Below, piece by piece: positions 55,480 through 64,000 of a stretch of 64,000 bases of DNA. Location: contig NC_020055.1 in the NCBI RefSeq assembly GCF_000331025.1, positions 408,370 through 472,369 on the forward strand. Reading direction: 5' to 3'. The notes under the pieces were generated by a model, which saw only the letters and a list, made by a program, of their open reading frames with translations, did not search any database and was not told where the DNA came from. This DNA comes from Maridesulfovibrio hydrothermalis AM13 = DSM 14728 (GTDB taxonomy: Bacteria > Desulfobacterota > Desulfovibrionia > Desulfovibrionales > Desulfovibrionaceae). How positions within the stretch are numbered: the stretch's first letter is position 1; each line of letters starts with the position of its first letter. Position numbers and translations under genes: made by a program.

Positions 55480-56556
55480 TTATTTTCCTCTCTTTTCTTC
55501 CAAAAATGATTCTATTTCTTTCATAAATTCAGGCAGCAGATTTTCATCGCCTTTTACCTTGCGGATAACTTTACCTTTACGGAAAATAATGCCCAGTCCA
55601 CGTCCACCGGCAATGCCGATATCAGCTTCACGCGCTTCTCCGGGACCGTTCACCACGCACCCCATGACTGCAACGGTAAAGGACTCCTCGACACCACGCA
55701 GATTTTCTTCAACCTGCTGCGCAAGTTCGATGAGTTCAATCTCGGTCCGGCCGCAAGTCGGGCAGGATACAATTTCCGGTCCGCGTTCCCGCAATCCCAG
55801 AGCGCGCAGAATTTCCCACGCTACCCCAACTTCTGCAACAGGATCGTGAGTGAGCGAAACACGCATGGTATCGCCCAGTCCTTCCCAGAACAAAATCCCC
55901 AGTCCCACAGCGGATTTTACTGCTCCGCGCACCAGAGTTCCTGCTTCAGTGATACCTACATGCTGCGGATAATCAACTTTCTCAGACAACAGTTTATATG
56001 CTGAAATGGTGTTCAGAACAGATGAAGATTTCAGCGATATTTTAGTATCGTAAAAATTTCTTTTCTCCAGCAAAGCCACGTGTTCCAACGCGCTTTCCAC
56101 CATTGCTTCCGGAGTCGGACCGCCGTATCTGGCCAGCAGAGCCTTATCAAGCGACCCTCCGTTCACGCCGATACGGATGGGCACTTTGCGCTCTTTGGCA
56201 GCAGCGACAACGGAGTCAACTTTATCTTCACCGCCGATATTACCGGGATTTATACGCAGCGAATCTATTCCTGCCTCTATAGCTGCAAGAGCAAGACGGT
56301 AGTCAAAATGAATATCAGCCACCAGCGGAACAGGAGAACCTTTACGGATCTGCGGAAGGGCTTTAGCTGCAGCTTCGTCAGGCACAGCAACACGCACAAT
56401 TTCACATCCGGCCTCAGCCAGCGCGTCAATTTGCGCCCTTGTGGATAGAGCATCACGAGTGTCGGTGTTGCACATTGACTGGACCCTGATCGGGTTGTCG
56501 CCGCCAATTCCAACATCACCGATGAATATTTCACGGGTCTTTTTTCTATTGATCAT
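55480..56556 (-). CDS. ispG: 4-hydroxy-3-methylbut-2-en-1-yl diphosphate synthase
   Basis: Penultimate step of the MEP pathway, 4Fe-4S enzyme, 358 residues. GIGGDNPIRVQSMCNTDT at the start, RINPGNIGGEDK, GITEAGTLVRGAVKSAVGLG, SCPTCGRTEIE and MGCVVNGPGEAREADIGIAGG (cluster cysteines) are conserved. It is upstream of proS with zero spacing. With dxs and ispA it makes a loose isoprenoid cluster. Confidence 0.96.
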   Translation of the reverse strand: MINRKKTREIFIGDVGIGGDNPIRVQSMCNTDTRDALSTRAQIDALAEAGCEIVRVAVPDEAAAKALPQIRKGSPVPLVADIHFDYRLALAAIEAGIDSLRINPGNIGGEDKVDSVVAAAKERKVPIRIGVNGGSLDKALLARYGGPTPEAMVESALEHVALLEKRNFYDTKISLKSSSVLNTISAYKLLSEKVDYPQHVGITEAGTLVRGAVKSAVGLGILFWEGLGDTMRVSLTHDPVAEVGVAWEILRALGLRERGPEIVSCPTCGRTEIELIELAQQVEENLRGVEESFTVAVMGCVVNGPGEAREADIGIAGGRGLGIIFRKGKVIRKVKGDENLLPEFMKEIESFLEEKRGK

Positions 56557-56738
56557 TTTTCACCTGATTTATTCAGTTTCGCATCTTATTATCAATAACG
56601 TGCGCGAGAGCATAGTACATATCGCTGTCATAGCCAACCGGAGCATTACAGGCGCAGCCGGAAATCTCCGCGCGCCTTAGACCTGAACCATCAGCAAAAC
56701 TTTTATCGCAGTTATCTAAACCAGACTTTCAAATGCGC

Positions 56739-57458
56739 CTACTCTACCCAGGTTATTTCCGGACACTTTGCAAAATGATTCTCGCCCAGAAAAGAACCTT
56801 CTTTTTTATCATGCAGTCTGGGATGATAGCTGGTCATCTTTTGCCCGGCAGGAACAAAAGAAGCAAACTCCTGCGCATCTTTGCCCCAAAGGAGCCATTT
56901 TGCCTCAGGATTGTTAACTGAAATAAATTTAAGCAGTTCTGAGGTGAAACCACGCCAGATCTCAGTATGACTGCCGGAATCCATAATCTTACAAGTAAGA
57001 GCCGTGTTCAAGAAAAGAACGCCCTGCTCTTCAAGATATGAAAATAATTTTTTAGGCGGCAGAACCGGGAAACGGCCAGAGGCAATATCTGCACGGATCT
57101 CCGCAATGCCGACAACATCATCCGCTCCGAGATAATTTTTATGCAACAGTTTGAGAATATTCACTAGCGAAGCATTGCGCTTCAGCTCTGCCCAGCTTTT
57201 AATATCACCCACCTCAAATGATCTTCCTGTTGCTACATCCTGCTGCGGATAAGGATCCTGCCCGAGGACGATCACTTTTATCTGTGAAAGATCAATTTCG
57301 CAAAAACGCAGAACTTTATTCTCAGGGGGTGTAAAGTCATTACCGATAGCGGCACTTATTTTATCAAGCTCCACCAGCCTTATAAGGGTGAAAAACTTTT
57401 TCCACGAATCATCAGCCTCGTATGTTGTACAGCGAAAATTAAGTCTCATAATATCCAT
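56739..57458 (-). CDS. uracil-DNA glycosylase, divergent family-1 type
   Basis: Removes uracil from DNA. The catalytic motif appears as VLGQDPYPQQDVATGRSF (family consensus GQDPYH; Asp and Tyr kept, His replaced by Pro), followed by SWAELKRNASLVNILKLL, GVLFLNTALTC, WLLWGKDAQEF and the second motif YHPRLHDKKEGSFLGENHF in place of HPSPLSAHRGF. About 239 residues. The ATG at 57458 is chosen; a TTG four codons upstream has no better ribosome site. The leucine loop region is altered, so DNA intercalation may differ. The function assignment is by fold motifs. Confidence 0.8.
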   Translation of the reverse strand: MDIMRLNFRCTTYEADDSWKKFFTLIRLVELDKISAAIGNDFTPPENKVLRFCEIDLSQIKVIVLGQDPYPQQDVATGRSFEVGDIKSWAELKRNASLVNILKLLHKNYLGADDVVGIAEIRADIASGRFPVLPPKKLFSYLEEQGVLFLNTALTCKIMDSGSHTEIWRGFTSELLKFISVNNPEAKWLLWGKDAQEFASFVPAGQKMTSYHPRLHDKKEGSFLGENHFAKCPEITWVE

Positions 57459-57551
57459 ATTTTTATTCAAATTTTTCTTAAAAATACTTCCTCAACCCGA
57501 AAGTACAGAAGAAAAAATCTTCTGCTTTTCCCTGATCCGGAGAAGCCGGCT

Positions 57552-57602
57552 CATCAATCCGGGGAACAGTGCATCAATCCGAGGAACAGTGCATCAAATA
57601 AT
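57552..57602. repeat. 20-bp tandem direct repeat, about 2.5 copies
   Basis: CATCAATCCGRGGAACAGTG occurs twice head to tail (57552-57571 and 57572-57591, one G/A difference), followed by a partial third copy CATCAAATAA. It lies between the uracil glycosylase start and the CysH-like stop. Too few copies and no spacers for CRISPR. Confidence 0.85.
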
Positions 57603-57608
57603 CTATTA

Positions 57609-58301
57609 TTAAAAATATCCCAATGAAGTAAGCAGTTCCAAGTTCTTTTCCTTGCCTGCGCTGCGTCCTTCCCGTTCGCTGCCGCTTCCGGCAAGTGCGG
57701 TGCAGGGCTTACAGCCTAGTGAGCGGTAACCCTGATCATATAATTCACAATGGGGAATCCGGTGCATGGTTGTAAACGACCAGATGTCCATTTCAGTCCA
57801 TTCAAGAATCGGATTCAAAAGTGTATGATCCGGATCATTTCGCACTTCCAGATACTTGCGTCCAGCCCGGCTGGGGTGCTCATCACGTCTGATTCCGGTC
57901 AGCAGCAAATCTATTTCAAAATCTTCTATGGCCTTTTGCAATGGCTTTATTTTTAAATCCGCACAGCATGTTACCGGATCTTCTGCAACAGGATATAATT
58001 TAATATCCACATCAGGACGAATGACCTTCACTTCAACGCCCCATTCAAGAGCGAGTCTGTCCCGAAATGCCATTACTTCGGAAAATTTTACCCCTGTATC
58101 TATTGATAATGCCAGCGGAGTTTCCAGCCCCTTTGCTTTCATTACCTCGCGCAATAAGGCCAGTACGACCGTTGAATCTTTTCCTCCGGTCCACGCCACA
58201 GCGATTCGAGCGGGATCATACATTTCCAGCATGCCGGACATCAGCCCTGCGCTATGTGTGATTTTAGCATCAAGCGGGCAGGTTGCAGTAATTTCAGTCA
58301 A
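57609..58301 (-). CDS. PAPS reductase (CysH)-family protein without the catalytic tail
   Basis: A 230-residue ATP-pyrophosphatase-fold protein. PP-loop VAWTGGKDSTV (about 36-46), IDTGVKFSE, the cysteine pair C112-C113 and YDQGYRSLGCKPCT (C197, C200) resemble APS reductases with a 4Fe-4S cluster. The usual C-terminal ECGLH with the catalytic Cys is absent; the protein ends LLTSLGYF. It may be a sulfotransferase- or thiolation-type relative, not a true APS reductase. The start is a TTG at 58301 with AAGGAG six bases upstream; the open frame continues to 58469 as non-coding leader. It follows PFOR after a terminator. Confidence 0.75.
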   Translation of the reverse strand: MTEITATCPLDAKITHSAGLMSGMLEMYDPARIAVAWTGGKDSTVVLALLREVMKAKGLETPLALSIDTGVKFSEVMAFRDRLALEWGVEVKVIRPDVDIKLYPVAEDPVTCCADLKIKPLQKAIEDFEIDLLLTGIRRDEHPSRAGRKYLEVRNDPDHTLLNPILEWTEMDIWSFTTMHRIPHCELYDQGYRSLGCKPCTALAGSGSEREGRSAGKEKNLELLTSLGYF

Positions 58302-58458
58302 ACTTAACTCCTTATAAGAAAGAGTCTTGTTCTTGCCCGAAACGGTTCTTTTTGCAAGTTCAGGCCAGAACTTAATCCGCCTCAGCCCAAAAGTGATGAC
58401 TGCGGCCCCAAAGACCTTCATAGAAACACAGGGGGCGGAAAATTCCCTTCCATCGAAA

Positions 58459-58490
58459 AGCCCCCGCATCCGTAACCGGAAGCGGGGGCT
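58459..58490 (-). terminator. terminator of the PFOR gene
   Basis: Arms AGCCCCCGC / GCGGGGGCT with a small inner CCG/CGG fold, TTTT following on the minus strand, 33 bases past the PFOR stop. Confidence 0.85.
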
Positions 58491-58523
58491 GATTTATACA
58501 GACACCGAATTGTCCTGACCTAA

Positions 58524-62138
<3,615 letters not shown>

Positions 62139-62280
62139 TCACAGCTGACACTTATGTAAAAATTGATCAGCTGTTCAAACAACCTTAAACACTTGCACTC
62201 AAAAGACCAGTATCATTTAAAATAACAAAAAACATTCTCTTGAGGTGCGTTCAATCACACAAAATATTTCTTTGCTTAAA

Positions 62281-64000
62281 TCAGCTTTCCTGAATCTCCT
62301 TTTCCGCAATCGCCTGAATGGCTGTAATTGCAACGGTGTTTACAACGTCACGCACACTGCAACCCCGACTAAGATCGTTCACCGGCTTTCTAAGCCCCTG
62401 CAAAACAGGACCGATGGCCACGGAATCAGGAACTGAACGCTGTACAGCTTTATAAGTATTGTTACCAGTATTGAGATCCGGGAAAATAAGAACCGTCGCT
62501 TTTCCGGCGACTTTGCTGTCCGGCATAAGCTCCGCTGCAACTTCCGGGTCTACAGCAACGTCATATTGAAGCGGGCCTTCAACCGCCAGATCAGGTGCCT
62601 GTGCTCTGATAATCTTAGTCGCTTCTTTTACCTTATCTACATCCTTGCCCCTGCCTGACTCTCCAGTAGAGTATGAAAGCATTGCAACCCGCGGTTCAAG
62701 GCCGAAAATGGAAGCTGTGTGCGCTGAACTGATAGCAATTCCAGCCAACTCCTCTGCATTAGGATTAGGATTCACCGCGCAATCACCGTAGGCTATAACC
62801 TGATCATTCTGGCACATGAGAAATACACTGGAAACAATCGAAACACCGGGCTTGGTTTTGATGAACTCAAAAGCGGGACGTATAGTCTGCGCAGTGGTGG
62901 TTATAGAGCCGGAAACCATACCATCAGCAACCCCTGTATGCACCATCATAGTCCCGAAATACGTAGGATCACTCATGCGGTCCCGCGCATCATCCATCAT
63001 AATGCACTTATGCTTACGCAATTCAAAATACTCTTTTACAAAACGCTCGAAGTATTCTGACTTAACCGGATCAACAACCTCTATGCCGTCCAGTTTGATA
63101 TCAATGCTCGAAGCGGACCGCCGAACCTCATCCTCGTTACCTAGCAGAGTTATATTTACAACGTCTCTGCGCCGCAAAATATCCGCCGCGCGGATGATGC
63201 GCTCCTCTGCCCCTTCCGGCAGGACAATATGCTGTTTACTTTCCCGCGCTTTATGCAGCAAAGTATGTTCGAACATAAACGGAGTGATTCTGGATGATGT
63301 CGATGAAACAAGCTTTTCCTGCAACTCATGAGAATTCACACAGGTTTCGAAAAGGCCCATTGCGGAAAGCACCTTAACCTGATTTTCCGGATCAATGGTC
63401 CCGTGGAGTCCACGCAGAATCTGCGCAGTTTTGTAAGTATGTCCCGGAGCAACCAAAATAGGCAGAGGCACACCCTTCCATCCTTCAATAAGATGATGAA
63501 TGGTCATGGCAGGTTTGATTCCGCCGGTAAGTAATATGCCGGAAATATTAGGGTAGGAATCAGACAGCCTTGAAGAAAGACCTGCCAGAATGATATCTGA
63601 CCGGTCACCGGGGGTGATGATTAAACTGCCGTCGTTCACATATTTTAAAAAGTTCTCGATCTGCATAGCGGCGACAACATAGTTGTCCACCGGAGTTTCC
63701 AGCCTGTCGCGACCGTAAAGGACCGTACAATTCAGCCATTTGACCACATCATTCATGGTTGGGTTGCCAAGTCTTTTGTCGTCAGGAATTACATAAGTCA
63801 AAGGCTGAGTCTTGCCATTGTAGCCGGACTTGATACGAGTGGCTAAATCCGGAGAAAATTTTCTGGAAGACCTGTTAACCATGACCGAAATCACATCCAA
63901 CCCTTTCTCCTCGAACATATCCACTGTACGGATCGCAAGGTCGCAGACCTCATCTTCATCACTGTTCATGGCATTAAGTACTGCCAGCACCGGCGAACCT
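62281..64000 (-). CDS. pta: phosphate acetyltransferase (5' end outside window)
   Basis: Converts acetyl-CoA + Pi to acetyl-phosphate for ATP formation by acetate kinase. About 573 residues are visible to the window edge (frame open at 64000: GSPVLAVLNAMNSDEDE) of an expected ~700. The middle has a DRTGG domain (GDRSDIILAGLSSRLSD), and the C-terminal PTA_PTB domain has SKQHIVLPEGAEERIIRAADIL, DGMVSGSITTTAQTIRPAFEFIKT, LSYSTGESGRGKDVDKV and FPDLNTGNNTYKAVQRS. The N-terminal P-loop AAA_26 domain is partly lost to the edge. It is upstream of PFOR on the same strand, as expected for acetate-forming lactate metabolism. Confidence 0.96.
   Translation of the reverse strand, partial: GSPVLAVLNAMNSDEDEVCDLAIRTVDMFEEKGLDVISVMVNRSSRKFSPDLATRIKSGYNGKTQPLTYVIPDDKRLGNPTMNDVVKWLNCTVLYGRDRLETPVDNYVVAAMQIENFLKYVNDGSLIITPGDRSDIILAGLSSRLSDSYPNISGILLTGGIKPAMTIHHLIEGWKGVPLPILVAPGHTYKTAQILRGLHGTIDPENQVKVLSAMGLFETCVNSHELQEKLVSSTSSRITPFMFEHTLLHKARESKQHIVLPEGAEERIIRAADILRRRDVVNITLLGNEDEVRRSASSIDIKLDGIEVVDPVKSEYFERFVKEYFELRKHKCIMMDDARDRMSDPTYFGTMMVHTGVADGMVSGSITTTAQTIRPAFEFIKTKPGVSIVSSVFLMCQNDQVIAYGDCAVNPNPNAEELAGIAISSAHTASIFGLEPRVAMLSYSTGESGRGKDVDKVKEATKIIRAQAPDLAVEGPLQYDVAVDPEVAAELMPDSKVAGKATVLIFPDLNTGNNTYKAVQRSVPDSVAIGPVLQGLRKPVNDLSRGCSVRDVVNTVAITAIQAIAEKEIQES

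Noticed and set aside
57552-57602. CRISPR-like repeats
   Set aside because: Repeats are directly adjacent without spacers and there are only two and a half copies; no cas gene.

Overview
The window is about 64 kb of ordinary, densely coded chromosome from a sulfate-reducing bacterium of the Desulfovibrionaceae. The case rests on dsrAB, a type I tetraheme cytochrome c3, a single-chain pyruvate:ferredoxin oxidoreductase with pta, futalosine-route menaquinone genes, a siroheme decarboxylase subunit and many cytochrome/Fe-S proteins. The AT content of the spacers and the small gene families suggest a marine Maridesulfovibrio/Desulfovibrio-like species, which is an inference. I see no rRNA, tRNA, IS element, prophage or CRISPR array.

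Layout. 1-2.5 kb: dsrA-dsrB (minus), dsrB cut by the window edge only a few codons before its end. 2.8-5.7 kb: a YkgJ-type cysteine-cluster protein, a small unknown, a DUF523 protein and L-serine ammonia-lyase. 5.8-11.2 kb: an ATP-type PEP carboxykinase and a Na+-pumping oxaloacetate decarboxylase set (oadA-oadG-oadB). 11.2-13.0 kb: an AT-rich gene-poor stretch holding at least three tiny unlisted genes (one a FeoB-associated Cys-rich membrane protein). 13.0-15.5 kb: an orphan cbiM with a possible attenuator, a MATE exporter and HU. 16-18 kb: groES-groEL, with a GroEL that lacks the usual Gly-Met tail. 18-27 kb: a PHP-glycosyltransferase fusion, a PurS-PurL fusion, an HDOD-PAS-GGDEF protein. 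26-30.5 kb: polyprenyl synthase, futalosine hydrolase, UDP-sugar dehydrogenase and the menaquinone methyltransferase. 30.7-37.4 kb: a very acidic repeat protein, cytochrome c3, cbiH, cbiG, hemL and ahbB. 37.7-39.6 kb: a NapC/NrfH-type quinol dehydrogenase followed by an octaheme cytochrome of the hydroxylamine-oxidoreductase family. 39.8-47.9 kb: gpsA, two lipoproteins, cheV, an acyl-CoA ligase, an MCP and an unknown protein. 48-56.6 kb: dxs, ispA, xseB, an M23 peptidase, xseA, proS and ispG. 56.7-64 kb: a divergent uracil-DNA glycosylase, a CysH-family protein, PFOR and a 5'-truncated pta.

How it fits together. Siroheme is used by DsrAB and is also the precursor that AhbA/B divert to heme; hemL feeds the tetrapyrrole pool and cbiG/cbiH/cbiM serve the cobalamin branch. 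The heme is then used in cytochrome c3 and the multiheme pair at 37.7-39.6 kb. The menaquinone genes and polyprenyl synthases supply the quinone pool that a NapC/NrfH-type protein oxidises. PFOR, pta, the oxaloacetate decarboxylase and PEP carboxykinase form the pyruvate/acetyl-CoA/C4 node.

The strongest candidate for follow-up is the two-gene NrfH-like/octaheme HAO-like unit: by position and partner it resembles NrfHA, but the catalytic subunit has eight CxxCH motifs and no CxxCK, so it is not NrfA. Other second-look items are the tail-less GroEL, the acidic repeat protein next to cytochrome c3, the PHP-GT4 fusion, the cbiM leader and the cluster of unlisted small membrane proteins.
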